64,000 nt of DNA from Pseudomonas laurentiana (GCF_014648275.1 NZ_BMQU01000002.1:248001-312000); one strand, 5' to 3'. Shown: positions 1 through 9,423, counted from the stretch's first letter. Notes: generated by a model from the sequence alone, not told the origin. Made by a program: numbers and translations.

Positions 1-164
1 CGCTGGACAAAAGCTCCGACCCAACTGATCAAGCACCCGGCAGCCGCCAGATCGCGAACAGCGATCGGGCCTTCACCGGCAGCCGTGGGGTGATCCAGTT
101 GAATCAGAGCGCCGGGGTAGGCAACCGAATGGCCAATACCCTGAGCGTACGGGTTGCTGACTGA
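1..164 (+). CDS. 3' end of a gene upstream of fapC (FapA-like or other amyloid-associated protein), partial
   Basis: Only the last 53 codons are in the window, read in the third frame and ending with TGA at 162-164. The end of the protein reads GVIQLNQSAGVGNRMANTLS followed by VRVAD. The pattern of Asn/Gln-rich beta-strand residues with an 'AGxGNxxxN' core resembles the repeats of Fap proteins. It lacks the C-terminal CxxC seen in the next gene. In known fap operons (fapABCDEF) fapA comes first, so this could be FapA with one subunit gene missing, or a diverged FapB. It is followed 58 bp later by fapC in the same orientation. The assignment is an inference from position and a short tail. Confidence 0.5.
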   Translation, partial: LDKSSDPTDQAPGSRQIANSDRAFTGSRGVIQLNQSAGVGNRMANTLSVRVAD

Positions 165-222
165 CCCGATAGGTAAACCAGTAAAACAACACTTAACTAC
201 CTAAAAAAAGCGGAGAAACACC

Positions 223-1221
223 ATGAAACCTCAAATGGCACTCAAGCCTCTGGTTTTCGCACTCGCAGCGGTCATGGCTGTTGCTGCACACGCTAATGGA
301 CGTAACGACGATCATCATGGCGGCCACCATGGCGGTCACGATCATGGCCAGAACGTTCTGCTGGGCCTGCTGATCAGTGCTGGCTCCCTCGCCAAAGTTG
401 GCGACACTCAAAGCAACTATGGGAACACCGTCACCAACGAAGCCACCGAAAATACCGCCACAATGGACAACTCGGCCAACAACTCCCAGGGCAACCTGGG
501 CGTTAACGTGGCCGCGGGTGACGGCAACCAACAAGACAACGTCGCTGCTATCGCCACAGCCGATGAAAAATTCATCTTCGGTAGCGCTGTAGCCTATTCA
601 GAAGCTACCCAGAAAAACACTGGCAACACCGTTAACAACTACTCCGCCCAAAACGCTGCCGCCCTCAACGGTTCGGCCAATGGCAGTTCGGGTAACATTG
701 GTATCAACGTTACCGCTGGCGACTTCAACCAACAGAAAAACAACATGGCGATCGCCGTATCCGGTGGCCGTGTGGCTACAGCCACAGCAAATGCCACTCA
801 GACCACCACTGGGCTGACAGTCACCAACGAAGCTGACCGCACCTACGACACCAAAACACTCAACTCCTACTTCTATGCTTCGGGCACCTACCAAGGCGAC
901 GGCAAAGGCTGGGTCGGCGGCGATGACCACCATGGTGGTGGCGGCCACAACAACGACGACCGTCGTGGCGGTGGTCATGACAATGACAAACAACCGCTCA
1001 AGTTCCACGAACAAGGCACCTTTGAGCTGAGCGGCGTAGCCTCCTATCAAGTGCTGACCCCAAGTGGCTGGATCAACCCTGTGACCAACACCGCCTCGCT
1101 GACCAACTCGCTGAACGGCGTGTCGGGCAACGTCGGTGCCAACATCTCGGCGGGTTCGGGCAACCAACAAAGCAACTCGCTGTCCATCGCTGCAGGCTGC
1201 AAAGCTTGCGTAGGGATGTAA
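223..1221 (+). CDS. fapC: FapC/FapB-type functional amyloid subunit with His-rich segments
   Basis: This 332-aa secreted protein is a likely fibre-forming subunit. A signal peptide (residues 1-25, cleavage near AHA/NG) is followed by a His/Asp/Gly-rich stretch at about 26-42. Three imperfect repeats at about 72-111, 138-180 and 289-332 share cores such as GNLGVNVAAGDGNQQDN and GNVGANISAGSGNQQSN. The C-terminus has a CxxC motif (CKAC), as described for FapB/FapC. The linker before the third repeat (about 230-255) is again rich in His, Asp and Gly, which is not something I associate with Fap subunits and suggests metal binding. The start has a good RBS (GGAG, 9 nt upstream). It is followed by a terminator-like hairpin and then fapD, fapE and fapF. 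Whether it is called FapB or FapC is uncertain because only one such subunit is present between the upstream fragment and fapD. Confidence 0.8.
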   Translation: MKPQMALKPLVFALAAVMAVAAHANGRNDDHHGGHHGGHDHGQNVLLGLLISAGSLAKVGDTQSNYGNTVTNEATENTATMDNSANNSQGNLGVNVAAGDGNQQDNVAAIATADEKFIFGSAVAYSEATQKNTGNTVNNYSAQNAAALNGSANGSSGNIGINVTAGDFNQQKNNMAIAVSGGRVATATANATQTTTGLTVTNEADRTYDTKTLNSYFYASGTYQGDGKGWVGGDDHHGGGGHNNDDRRGGGHDNDKQPLKFHEQGTFELSGVASYQVLTPSGWINPVTNTASLTNSLNGVSGNVGANISAGSGNQQSNSLSIAAGCKACVGM

Positions 1222-1235
1222 GCGTCACCATGAAC

Positions 1236-1260
1236 GGGGCCCTTCGGGGCCCCTTTCTTT
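1236..1260 (+). terminator. UUCG-tetraloop intrinsic terminator/attenuator between fapC and fapD
   Basis: A perfect 7-bp GC stem (GGGGCCC / GGGCCCC) closed by a TTCG tetraloop is followed by TTTCTTT. It lies 14 bp after the fapC stop and ends before the fapD start at 1283. Since fapD-F have no other obvious promoter, it probably acts as a partial terminator that gives the fibre subunit more transcript than the export genes. Confidence 0.8.
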
Positions 1261-1282
1261 GCTTTCACAGGGTGTGAAGACC

Positions 1283-1963
1283 ATGCGAATTGCCCTGCTT
1301 GCGGCACTGATTGGTTTGGCCAGCGTGGCCGAAGCAGCACAGATGCCCATCGCCGCATTACCTGGCGGTACGGTCATTTACAAACCGGTTCAAAGCCTGC
1401 GCGAGCGGCGCTTCGCGGACCTGGTGCAACAGAAGACTGATTTCAGCTGCGGCGCTGCAGCGCTGGCAACGGTCCTCAAGCAAGCCTACTGGCTGGACGT
1501 GGACGAAACCCACATCATCGAAGGCATGCTGGCCAACTCCGATCAGGAACTGGTGAAAACCCAAGGCTTCTCCATGCTCGACATGAAACGCTACGTCGAG
1601 AGCATTGGCATGCGCGCCCGTGGTTACCGCATCGAACCGGAGAACCTCTCTAGCGTCAGCATTCCGGTTGTGGTGCTGATGGATATTCGTGGCTACAAGC
1701 ATTTTGTGGTGCTACAGCGCACCGAAAAGGACTGGGTATACGTTGGCGACCCGGTACTGGGCCACAAACGTTACAAGTTCGATGATTTTGTCAAAGGCTG
1801 GAACGGGATCATTTTCGCCGTGATCGGCCCCGGGTACGACAAGGCCAATGCCCTGCTCGACCCACCCGAGCCTCTGAGCGCCAAGAGCAAGATCAACAAC
1901 TTCCATCCGGTTCAGGATGCGGAGTTGATGGAGTTTGGCTTCATTCAGAGCGACTTCTTCTAA
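1283..1963 (+). CDS. fapD: FapD-like C39-family peptidase
   Basis: A 226-aa exported protein of the C39 papain-like peptidase family, which in fap operons (FapD) is thought to process Fap proteins. A signal peptide covers about residues 1-19. The triad looks complete: Cys56 in DFSCGAAA, His140 in YKHFVVL and Asp156 in VGDPVLG, with Gln50 as a plausible oxyanion-hole residue. The start at ATG 1283 is preferred over an in-frame upstream codon at 1259 because it leads directly into the signal peptide; the upstream codon overlaps the terminator tail. Same operon as fapC, fapE and fapF. Confidence 0.82.
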   Translation: MRIALLAALIGLASVAEAAQMPIAALPGGTVIYKPVQSLRERRFADLVQQKTDFSCGAAALATVLKQAYWLDVDETHIIEGMLANSDQELVKTQGFSMLDMKRYVESIGMRARGYRIEPENLSSVSIPVVVLMDIRGYKHFVVLQRTEKDWVYVGDPVLGHKRYKFDDFVKGWNGIIFAVIGPGYDKANALLDPPEPLSAKSKINNFHPVQDAELMEFGFIQSDFF

Positions 1964-1997
1964 TGACAAGGGGCATGAAGCTCTGGGGAGATACCCA

Positions 1998-2741
1998 ATG
2001 AAGACTTCAACCTTGCTGGTAGCTGCCTGCCTGGCTGCCAGTTTGCCTGCCCAGGCGCAGGTATTTAAACCGATCGAGGTCAAAGACAGCGAACTGGCCG
2101 GTCTGCGCGGGCGCTATGTGATGCCGGGGCGAATCATCAGCTTTGGTGTTGTGATGAACAGCACGTGGCAAAACGCCAATGGCGACCGTATCGGTGCAAC
2201 GGCCACACTGCATGTTCAGCAAAATACCTTCAAGCCACAGTTCTATGTCTCGCTCATCAACGAAAAAGGTAATGGCAACCCCATTACTCCGGGCACCGGT
2301 AGCGTGTCGGGAGGGTCAGGGCTAAACAACACCCAGGGCGTTACCCAGACATTACAGGCCGCCGGTGACTACAACACGGCTTACAACAACGTTTCCATCA
2401 ACGTGAAAGAGGGCAAGGCAACGGGTGTCAATATTACTCCCGCAGGGCAAGTATTGGCCGGTGGTTCAAGCATCAGTGGCAGCAATGATGCCGGCACCCT
2501 GAACATTTCCGCCGGTGCCAACGGCATTCAGATGGGCATCAACGCCAGCAACAATCAGGGTTACACACTGCAGAGCCTGGCCCAAGGCGGCCTGTCGCAA
2601 TCCGCCGTACTGCTGGGCGGGAACAACGTTGTCAGCAACATGACACAACTCAATGTCGTCCTGCGTGACAACATGCCCAGCGCTGGCGCACTGAACTGCA
2701 ACCTTGATCAACTCAAGGGCCTTCGCATATCCGGATATTGA
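1998..2741 (+). CDS. fapE: FapE-like amyloid-associated protein
   Basis: A 247-aa secreted protein with a signal peptide (about residues 1-22). It continues with an ELAGLRGRYVMPGRIISFGV segment that I recall from FapE proteins. The rest is rich in Gly, Asn, Ser and Gln, as expected for an extracellular, fibre-associated protein. FapE is reported as a minor component of Fap fibres. The start has a strong RBS (GGGGAG, 7 nt upstream); an earlier in-frame codon at 1935 would overlap fapD and lacks a signal peptide. It lies 34 bp after fapD and 46 bp before fapF. Confidence 0.75.
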   Translation: MKTSTLLVAACLAASLPAQAQVFKPIEVKDSELAGLRGRYVMPGRIISFGVVMNSTWQNANGDRIGATATLHVQQNTFKPQFYVSLINEKGNGNPITPGTGSVSGGSGLNNTQGVTQTLQAAGDYNTAYNNVSINVKEGKATGVNITPAGQVLAGGSSISGSNDAGTLNISAGANGIQMGINASNNQGYTLQSLAQGGLSQSAVLLGGNNVVSNMTQLNVVLRDNMPSAGALNCNLDQLKGLRISGY

Positions 2742-2787
2742 ACTACGCTCAGTCTCATCATTCGTAGTTGGAAGGGACGGCTAACCT

Positions 2788-4065
2788 ATGCATCGTTCGT
2801 TTTCACTGAAAGCTGCTGTATGTTTAAGCACATTAGTCCCGGCGACACTCCTTCACGCGGCGCCGGATCCACAAGTCGAGGCATTGAAGCAAGAGCTGCA
2901 AACACTGCGTCAACGCTATGAGGCGCAACAGCAGGCGCTGATGGTCCTGGAGCAACGGGTTCGTCAGGTCGAAGAGCAACCTCCAGCGCCGGCACCGAAG
3001 CGGTTAACCCGCTCTCCCGCCTCACAGCCGCGCACCGGCCAGTCCGTTGCCGCGGCAGGCACCGGCAGTTCCTACGGTGAGTCGTTGAAAGACGACTCCC
3101 AACCGGCGCAAAGCGTTTCCAACCTGTATGACGAGGCCAGCGGCTTTTTTGGTGGCGGCAAGTTCAGCCTTGAAACGGGGATCACCTACGCGCGCTACGA
3201 TACCCGGCAATTGATTCTCAACGGTTTCCTGGCGCTGGACTCGATCTTCCTCGGTAATATCAACCTGGACCGGATCAAGTCCGACAACTGGACCCTCGAC
3301 GTTACCGGGCGCTATAACCTCAATCAGCGCTGGCAGTTCGATGTAAACGTGCCCGTGGTCTACCGCGAATCCACTTACCAGTCCGGTGGTGCTCAAAACA
3401 ACGCTCAAGGTATTAGCGAACAAACCGTCACCCGTGACCCCACCATCGGTGATGTCAACTTTGGCGTGGCGTACAAGTTCCTCGACGAATCGGAAAGCCT
3501 CCCGGATGCAGTTTTCACCCTTCGGGTCAAGGCGCCGACCGGCCAGGAACCCTTCGGTATCAAACTGCGTCAGGACCCCAACAACGACAGCCTGTTCTAC
3601 CCCGAAGACCTGCCGACCGGCAACGGCGTCTGGTCGATCACGCCGGGCATCTCGCTGGTCAAGACATTCGATCCGGCAGTACTGTTCGGCAGCCTGAGCT
3701 ACACCCACAACCTGGAAGAATCGTTCAGCGATATCAGCTCTACCGTCGGCCAGAGCCATCCGGGCAAGGTCAGGCTGGGTGACAGCTTCCAGGTGGGCGC
3801 AGGCATCGCGTTTGCGCTTAACGAAAAAATGAGTATGTCGTTCTCGGTATCCGACCTGATCGTAAAAAAATCAAAAATCAATCAAACGGACACCAATGAT
3901 GGCTGGGTTACCGTGCCGAGCAGTGACGCCAACGCAGCCTACTTCAACGTCGGCATGACCCTGGCGGCCACCGATAAGCTGACCATCGTCCCCAACCTGT
4001 CGATCGGCCTGACCGACGACGCCCCGGACTTTACCTTCAGCCTGAAATTCCCGTACTACTTCTAA
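2788..4065 (+). CDS. fapF: FapF-like outer-membrane amyloid export channel
   Basis: A 425-aa outer-membrane protein. After the signal peptide (1-25) come a short coiled coil rich in Glu, Gln and Leu (about 28-62), a Pro/Ala/Ser-rich linker, a helical plug-like stretch, and then a beta-barrel with alternating aromatic strands ending in KFPYYF, with a terminal Phe typical of outer-membrane proteins. This matches the published FapF design: N-terminal coiled coil, plug and 12-strand barrel. It is the last gene of the fap operon and would secrete the amyloid subunits. Length agrees with FapF (about 430 aa). Confidence 0.83.
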   Translation: MHRSFSLKAAVCLSTLVPATLLHAAPDPQVEALKQELQTLRQRYEAQQQALMVLEQRVRQVEEQPPAPAPKRLTRSPASQPRTGQSVAAAGTGSSYGESLKDDSQPAQSVSNLYDEASGFFGGGKFSLETGITYARYDTRQLILNGFLALDSIFLGNINLDRIKSDNWTLDVTGRYNLNQRWQFDVNVPVVYRESTYQSGGAQNNAQGISEQTVTRDPTIGDVNFGVAYKFLDESESLPDAVFTLRVKAPTGQEPFGIKLRQDPNNDSLFYPEDLPTGNGVWSITPGISLVKTFDPAVLFGSLSYTHNLEESFSDISSTVGQSHPGKVRLGDSFQVGAGIAFALNEKMSMSFSVSDLIVKKSKINQTDTNDGWVTVPSSDANAAYFNVGMTLAATDKLTIVPNLSIGLTDDAPDFTFSLKFPYYF

Positions 4066-4076
4066 GCACCGGTCAA

Positions 4077-4111
4077 GCCTTGTGGTCGCCTGCACGCAGC
4101 GTCCACAAGGC
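4077..4111. terminator. Inverted repeat between convergent fapF and c-di-GMP gene
   Basis: A 9-bp perfect inverted repeat (GCCTTGTGG / CCACAAGGC) with a 17-nt loop lies in the 66-bp gap between two convergent stop codons. There is no clear T-run, so it is only a possible bidirectional terminator. Confidence 0.4.
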
Positions 4112-4131
4112 CAGCCCTCCCCATCATGTCA

Positions 4132-6372
4132 TCAAAGAAGCATCGGTTGCTGGCTATACGGCTGCTCGGCCAGCCAGCGCTCAAAGCTGTCAGCCGGCAT
4201 GGGCCGTCCGATCAAGTACCCTTGCCCTTGATCACACCCGGCATTGCGCAAAAACGCATGCTGGGCATGTGTCTCGATGCCTTCTGCCGTAATGCGAAAG
4301 CCCAGCGCGTGCCCCAGGTCGATGATCGACTGGGTGATCGCAACCCCATCATCGTCACCCGGCAAATCCTTGATGAAGGTGCGGTCGATTTTCAGGTGAT
4401 CAATCGGTAACACTTTCAGGTAGGCCAACGAAGAGTAGCCGGTACCAAAATCGTCGACGGCGGTTGCCACGCCCATCTGCTGCAATTGCGAAAGAATTGC
4501 GCAGGCATGCTGCGGGCTCTCCATGAGCAAGCTCTCGGTAATCTCCACCTCCAGCAATGTCGCGGGAAGGTCATAACGTCGCAACGCACGGGACAGGCTC
4601 TCGACAAAGTCACTGCGTTCGATCTGCAACGCCGCCACGTTAATTGCCAAAGGCCCGGGTAAGCACTCACGCGCACGCCAACAGGCAAGCTGGGCACAGG
4701 CCAGATCAAGTACCTTCTCGCCCAGTGGAATGATCAGCCCCGTACGTTCAGCCAGCGGAATGAAATCAGCCGGAGAAACCAGGCCTTGTTCTGGATCACG
4801 CCAACGCAACAACGCCTCCGCGCCTTCAACACGGCCACTGAACAGGTCGATCTTGGGTTGGTACCACAGCTCGAACTCATTCTGCTGCAACGCTCGACGC
4901 AGCGCGCCCTCAAGAAAGATCCGCTGCTGCAACTGCAGGGTCATGTCCGGGTGATAGGTGCGATAGGTATTGCGACCGCCTTCCTTGGCTGCGTACATCG
5001 CCGTATCGGCATGACGCAGCAGGCTATCGCTGGTATGCCCATGATCAGGGTAGAACGCGACCCCTATACTGCCGGTGACCAACGCAGCCGTGCCCTTGAG
5101 GTCGAAAGGCTGCTGCATGGCCAGCAGCAACCCTTGCACCTGGGCCATGACCTGTTCGTCCTGCGGGCAAGACAACACAAAGGCAAACTCATCACCGCCC
5201 AAGCGGCAAGCAGTGTCCTGTGCCGTCAGCAGACTGACGAAACGCTGAGTTGTCTGCTGCAGAAGCAGATCACCCAACGGGTGGCCGAGGCTGTCATTGA
5301 CCAGTTTGAAACCGTCGATATCCAGTACCAGCACGCCCAGGCGCTCACCACTGGAAATGGCGGTTTCAAGCCGTTGCTGGAACAGCAGTCGATTCGGCAG
5401 ACCAGTCACTACATCATAATGCGCTGACTGCTCAAGCTGAGCCTGTGACAGTCTCAGTGCATCGTTGCGCTGGTGGATGACCTGGTTGCTGCGAATCAGT
5501 TGCGCAACGAACAGGCAGAACACCCCCGTGCAGGCCAGGGAGAACAGGAACAACGGTGAAGCGAACAGGCTCATCCTCGGCCAGCCGCCATGAGGTGTTG
5601 CAGCCAACTGCCAATGCCCACCCGGCACATCAACGTTCAGTGTTACACCGGGCTCGCTAAACAACTCGGCTTGCCCCCAAATGATCGCGCCGTCTTCACC
5701 ACGACCGTCCACGCCCCGCAAGGCCAGCTCAAACGCACCGTCTTGATCCAGACCCGCGGCGTTGAGCAGGCGGTCGGTATCGGCAACGATCGAGAGATTG
5801 CCCCAATAGGGGTTGCTCGACAGGCCACCGACAAACACCGGTCGCCGATAGATCAACCCACGCCCCCCTTGGTACAGGTCTATGGGCCCGGCCAGGACGG
5901 CACGATGGTTTTCCCGCGCACGTTGCAGCATCGGGTACTGCGTCGGCAGTGTCCGATAGTCCAGGCCGAGGATGCGTTGATTGCCCTCCAATGGAAAGAC
6001 ATCCGCGACAACATCCGCAGGCGCCACGGCGATATGCCGTATGTAGGGCACTGACGCGATGGCCTGGCGGGCCATGTCATGGAAATGCTCAGGCGTGATG
6101 GTGCCATCCGCGCTGATGAGCTGGGCAATCCCTTCGGTTTCTCCGAAAGCGGTGCGTAGCTGAGCCTCAAGGCCGGCACGCAAGCCCGAAAGCCGCGCAC
6201 TGGCATTGCCCATCAACTCGCTTTCCTGGCGCTGCACGTCCAAATGACCCAACGTCACTGACAAGCCGATACCGACCACCGCGAAACCAATCGGCAACAG
6301 CCGGAATAAAGGCATGCGCAGGCTACGGGGCCAATTCCGGATACGAGCAAACGTTACGGTTCTGGTTGTCAT
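4132..6372 (-). CDS. CHASE-GGDEF-EAL c-di-GMP turnover protein
   Basis: A 746-aa inner-membrane signalling protein. One membrane segment lies near the N-terminus (about 22-45), followed by a periplasmic CHASE-type sensor (about 45-260) and a second membrane segment near 270-295. A GGDEF domain with an intact active-site motif (CRLGGDEFAFVL) and an EAL domain follow. The EAL domain has the expected signatures EALLRW, EITESLL, DDFGTGYSSLAYL and KIDRTFI. Both domains look catalytically competent, so it may be a cyclase, a phosphodiesterase or both. The chosen start is ATG 6372; a GTG at 6387 is possible. It sits tail to tail with the fap operon, and c-di-GMP often controls matrix production, but a functional link here is inference. 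Confidence 0.9.
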   Translation of the reverse strand: MTTRTVTFARIRNWPRSLRMPLFRLLPIGFAVVGIGLSVTLGHLDVQRQESELMGNASARLSGLRAGLEAQLRTAFGETEGIAQLISADGTITPEHFHDMARQAIASVPYIRHIAVAPADVVADVFPLEGNQRILGLDYRTLPTQYPMLQRARENHRAVLAGPIDLYQGGRGLIYRRPVFVGGLSSNPYWGNLSIVADTDRLLNAAGLDQDGAFELALRGVDGRGEDGAIIWGQAELFSEPGVTLNVDVPGGHWQLAATPHGGWPRMSLFASPLFLFSLACTGVFCLFVAQLIRSNQVIHQRNDALRLSQAQLEQSAHYDVVTGLPNRLLFQQRLETAISSGERLGVLVLDIDGFKLVNDSLGHPLGDLLLQQTTQRFVSLLTAQDTACRLGGDEFAFVLSCPQDEQVMAQVQGLLLAMQQPFDLKGTAALVTGSIGVAFYPDHGHTSDSLLRHADTAMYAAKEGGRNTYRTYHPDMTLQLQQRIFLEGALRRALQQNEFELWYQPKIDLFSGRVEGAEALLRWRDPEQGLVSPADFIPLAERTGLIIPLGEKVLDLACAQLACWRARECLPGPLAINVAALQIERSDFVESLSRALRRYDLPATLLEVEITESLLMESPQHACAILSQLQQMGVATAVDDFGTGYSSLAYLKVLPIDHLKIDRTFIKDLPGDDDGVAITQSIIDLGHALGFRITAEGIETHAQHAFLRNAGCDQGQGYLIGRPMPADSFERWLAEQPYSQQPMLL

Positions 6373-6509
6373 ACGCCTGCTTTTCACTAACGGGGCAACA
6401 GGTTATCGACCTTTGTCGGACAATATTGAGCGCTACTGGCTTTTTTTTACGCGGCGGCGCTATGCTCAACTGAATCGTTTCACCCGCATTCCAACAAGAG
6501 GTGCTACGC

Positions 6510-8129
6510 ATGAACCATCCGCTTGATTCGCTGTTTCCAACGGCCACCGAAGTGCCTGAAACCTGGCGTTTGAGTGAGCCGCTTGAGCAGCGTGACTACC
6601 TGGTCGATGGCCAGTTGCAGCAGTGGCATGGCCCGTTGGCGACGGTACGCAGCCCAGTCTGGCTCAAGTCTTGCGATGGCGAACAGCAGGTGATTCTGGG
6701 CAGCGCCCCCCTGCTGGACGCCGAGACCGCACTTACCGCACTGGATGCTGCCGTACGCGCCTACGATAAGGGCCGCGGCGCCTGGCCCACGATGCGCGTG
6801 GCTGAACGCATCCAGCATGTCGAGGCGTTCCTGGGGCGAATGCGCGAACAGCGCGCAGCCGTGGTGAAACTGCTGATGTGGGAGATCGGCAAGAACCTGA
6901 AGGACTCGGAAAAAGAGTTCGATCGCACCTGCGACTATATCGTCGACACCATCAACGCACTCAAGGAACTGGACCGACGCTCCAGCCGCTTTGAACTGGA
7001 ACAGGACACCCTCGGGCAGATACGCCGTGCACCATTGGGTGTTGCGCTGTGCATGGGGCCTTACAACTACCCCTTGAACGAGACCTTCACCACCCTGATT
7101 CCCGCGTTGATCATGGGCAACACCGTGGTATTCAAACCGGCCAAGTTCGGCGTGTTGTTGATCCGGCCATTGCTTGAGGCGTTCCGCGACAGCTTCCCCG
7201 CAGGCGTCATCAACGTGATCTATGGTCGCGGCCGAGACACCGTCAGCGCACTGATGGCCAGTGGCAAGATCGATGTCTTCGCGTTCATCGGTACCAACAA
7301 GGCTGCCAGCGACCTGAAGAAACTTCACCCACGCCCGCACCGCCTGCGCGCCGCCCTTGGCCTGGATGCGAAAAACCCGGGCATCGTGCTGCCGGACGTT
7401 GACCTGGACAACGCCGTCAGCGAGGCGGTGACCGGCGCATTGTCATTCAACGGCCAGCGTTGCACAGCGCTGAAGATCCTCTTTGTGCATGAACAGGTGG
7501 TCGAGCCATTCCTCGAAAAATTCCAGCAGAAACTGGCAACGCTCAAACCCGGGATGCCTTGGGAAGCCGGTGTCAGCCTGACGCCCCTGCCTGAGCCAGG
7601 AAAAATCGAGTACCTCGATGGTCTGGTTGCCGATGCCCGTTCCAAAGGGGCCAGGGTACTCAACCCCAATGGTGGGGACAGCCGTGGTTCATTCTTCTTC
7701 CCGGCCCTGCTCTACCCGGTGAACGCCAGCATGCGCGTGTACCATGAGGAACAATTCGGCCCGGTAGTACCGGTTGTGCCTTACCGTGACCTGCAAACCG
7801 TGATCGACTACGTGCTGGACTCGGATTTTGGCCAGCAATTGAGCCTGTTCGGCAATAATTCTGCGCAGATTGGCCGACTGGTCGACACCTTTGCCAACCA
7901 AGTGGGCCGGATCAATCTCAATGCCCAGTGCCAACGTGGCCCGGACACCTACCCCTTCAATGGCCGAAAGAACTCAGCCGAGGGCACCTTGTCGGTCCAT
8001 GACGCACTGCGGGTATTCTCGATCCGCACGCTGGTGGCAACCCGATTCCAGGAAAGCAACAAGCAACTGATCAGCGACATTATCCGTAACCGCGAATCAC
8101 GTTTCCTGACAACGGACTATATTTTCTGA
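6510..8129 (+). CDS. gapN: GapN-like NADP-dependent glyceraldehyde-3-phosphate dehydrogenase (aldehyde dehydrogenase family)
   Basis: A 539-aa cytoplasmic aldehyde dehydrogenase. Visible family signatures are PYNYPLNETFTTLIPALIMG, the cofactor-binding FKPAKFG, the FIGTN segment and the catalytic cysteine in FNGQRCTALK. Overall length and the N-terminal extension agree with the non-phosphorylating glyceraldehyde-3-phosphate dehydrogenases found in pseudomonads. That enzyme oxidises G3P to 3-phosphoglycerate with NADP. Substrate choice cannot be proved from motifs alone. The start at ATG 6510 has AAGAGG 8 nt upstream; a GTG at 6501 lies within that RBS. It stands alone, divergent from the c-di-GMP gene. 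Confidence 0.8.
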   Translation: MNHPLDSLFPTATEVPETWRLSEPLEQRDYLVDGQLQQWHGPLATVRSPVWLKSCDGEQQVILGSAPLLDAETALTALDAAVRAYDKGRGAWPTMRVAERIQHVEAFLGRMREQRAAVVKLLMWEIGKNLKDSEKEFDRTCDYIVDTINALKELDRRSSRFELEQDTLGQIRRAPLGVALCMGPYNYPLNETFTTLIPALIMGNTVVFKPAKFGVLLIRPLLEAFRDSFPAGVINVIYGRGRDTVSALMASGKIDVFAFIGTNKAASDLKKLHPRPHRLRAALGLDAKNPGIVLPDVDLDNAVSEAVTGALSFNGQRCTALKILFVHEQVVEPFLEKFQQKLATLKPGMPWEAGVSLTPLPEPGKIEYLDGLVADARSKGARVLNPNGGDSRGSFFFPALLYPVNASMRVYHEEQFGPVVPVVPYRDLQTVIDYVLDSDFGQQLSLFGNNSAQIGRLVDTFANQVGRINLNAQCQRGPDTYPFNGRKNSAEGTLSVHDALRVFSIRTLVATRFQESNKQLISDIIRNRESRFLTTDYIF

Positions 8130-8224
8130 AATTCGCTGGCAGCGCGAGAACCGGTGGGCGACACGTGACGTCACGGCGCGTTTCGCTTACCTTGCCGTCA
8201 ATGGATTTCTGGCCAGGACCGTGC

Positions 8225-9415
8225 ATGAGAATCATCGAGAAAAACACCACGCTGGTGCGCACCCTCACCGCCGCCGAGCACGACCTGGTATGCCGCTTTG
8301 TGGAGGGCAACCTCGAAGGTCATCGCCTGTTACAGGCCAACCAGTTCCTGATGCGCGTGCGGGCGGACGGCCATTGGTTGGCGTGCGAGTGCCAGCCGCA
8401 CGTAATGCCTATACTCAATGTCACCCTCAACAGCAACACCGGCACGCTGTTTCTGAAGAATAACCCGGGCACCCCCGACCATGCTGCCGAGTGCCCATTC
8501 GGCAAAGCAGAGCGCGAGAGTGAACACGCGCGTAGCGAGCATGCACAGGTTCCTGCGGCCTGGCTGGCCCCTGACACGCCACTGCGGCTGATCGGGGATT
8601 TTCGCCGGGACGACGATAGCCGTGCGGCAAGCGGCACGGGTGAAAAGCGGGAGCAGCAAAAATTGCTCTCACTGTTGCTGACCCTGATCGAAGCCAGCGG
8701 CCTGAACGTCTATGCCACGCACCTCAAGAAGGACCTGAGCGGGCAGTTCGCCGAACTGCGCAGTGTCGCCAGCCGCTACCCACTGATAGAACGGGTACCG
8801 GCGAGCAACTACCTGGAAACCCGCCTGGACATGAAACACATGATGATGCTCAAGGCACGCCTGCGTGAGTCCTCGGCATTTGCTAACCATCGACGCCACG
8901 GGTTGATACTCGACTGTGTCAACCAGATCAAAACACGCAAGGTATTCAACGACCGTAGCGAAGACGGTTTCGATTTCCAGGGGCACCACTTGCTCTGGGG
9001 CGGCAGCAAGACCCCCGGACCACTGTTGGCCCTGGCGATCTACTCCCCGACCAGCGCAGGCAGTCACTATTACGAGCTGATCCATGTCGCCAGCGTACCC
9101 GTACTCTCCCGTGGGCAACTGTTTCCAATCTACCGCGACGAAGAACGCGAGCCATTGAAGATGCTGCAGTCGCTGATCGACTGGATGGCCAGTAAAGGGG
9201 TCAAGGTCATCATGCGCCGACCGGTGATCGGTGCCGAGGTCATGGACGAATTGGTGCTCAGCTCCGACCAGGACCGGGTGTTGTCGGTCTCACTCACCGA
9301 ACAGCCACTGGGCCCCGAGCCGGAGGTCGAACACTTCAAACGTTACGCGGACTTCAAGAGCCTGGACACCTTCCGCAAGTACGTGGCCGGTTTCTTCATG
9401 CGCGAGCGCGATTGA
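8225..9415 (+). CDS. Uncharacterised 396-aa cytoplasmic protein
   Basis: I do not firmly recognise this protein; it may belong to the DUF1173 family. It has no signal peptide or membrane segment. An early region contains a Cys/His cluster (CECQPHVMPI, then HAAECPFGKA at about 97-106) that could bind a metal. The second half alternates charged helices and hydrophobic strands, for example GLILDCVNQI and LLALAIYS. ATG 8225 with AGGA upstream is chosen over a codon at 8165, which adds an unlikely 20-residue extension. It is convergent with mnxR, only 8 bp apart, and follows gapN by 95 bp, so it may share gapN's transcript. Confidence 0.7.
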   Translation: MRIIEKNTTLVRTLTAAEHDLVCRFVEGNLEGHRLLQANQFLMRVRADGHWLACECQPHVMPILNVTLNSNTGTLFLKNNPGTPDHAAECPFGKAERESEHARSEHAQVPAAWLAPDTPLRLIGDFRRDDDSRAASGTGEKREQQKLLSLLLTLIEASGLNVYATHLKKDLSGQFAELRSVASRYPLIERVPASNYLETRLDMKHMMMLKARLRESSAFANHRRHGLILDCVNQIKTRKVFNDRSEDGFDFQGHHLLWGGSKTPGPLLALAIYSPTSAGSHYYELIHVASVPVLSRGQLFPIYRDEEREPLKMLQSLIDWMASKGVKVIMRRPVIGAEVMDELVLSSDQDRVLSVSLTEQPLGPEPEVEHFKRYADFKSLDTFRKYVAGFFMRERD

Positions 9416-9423
9416 GCCGCCAC

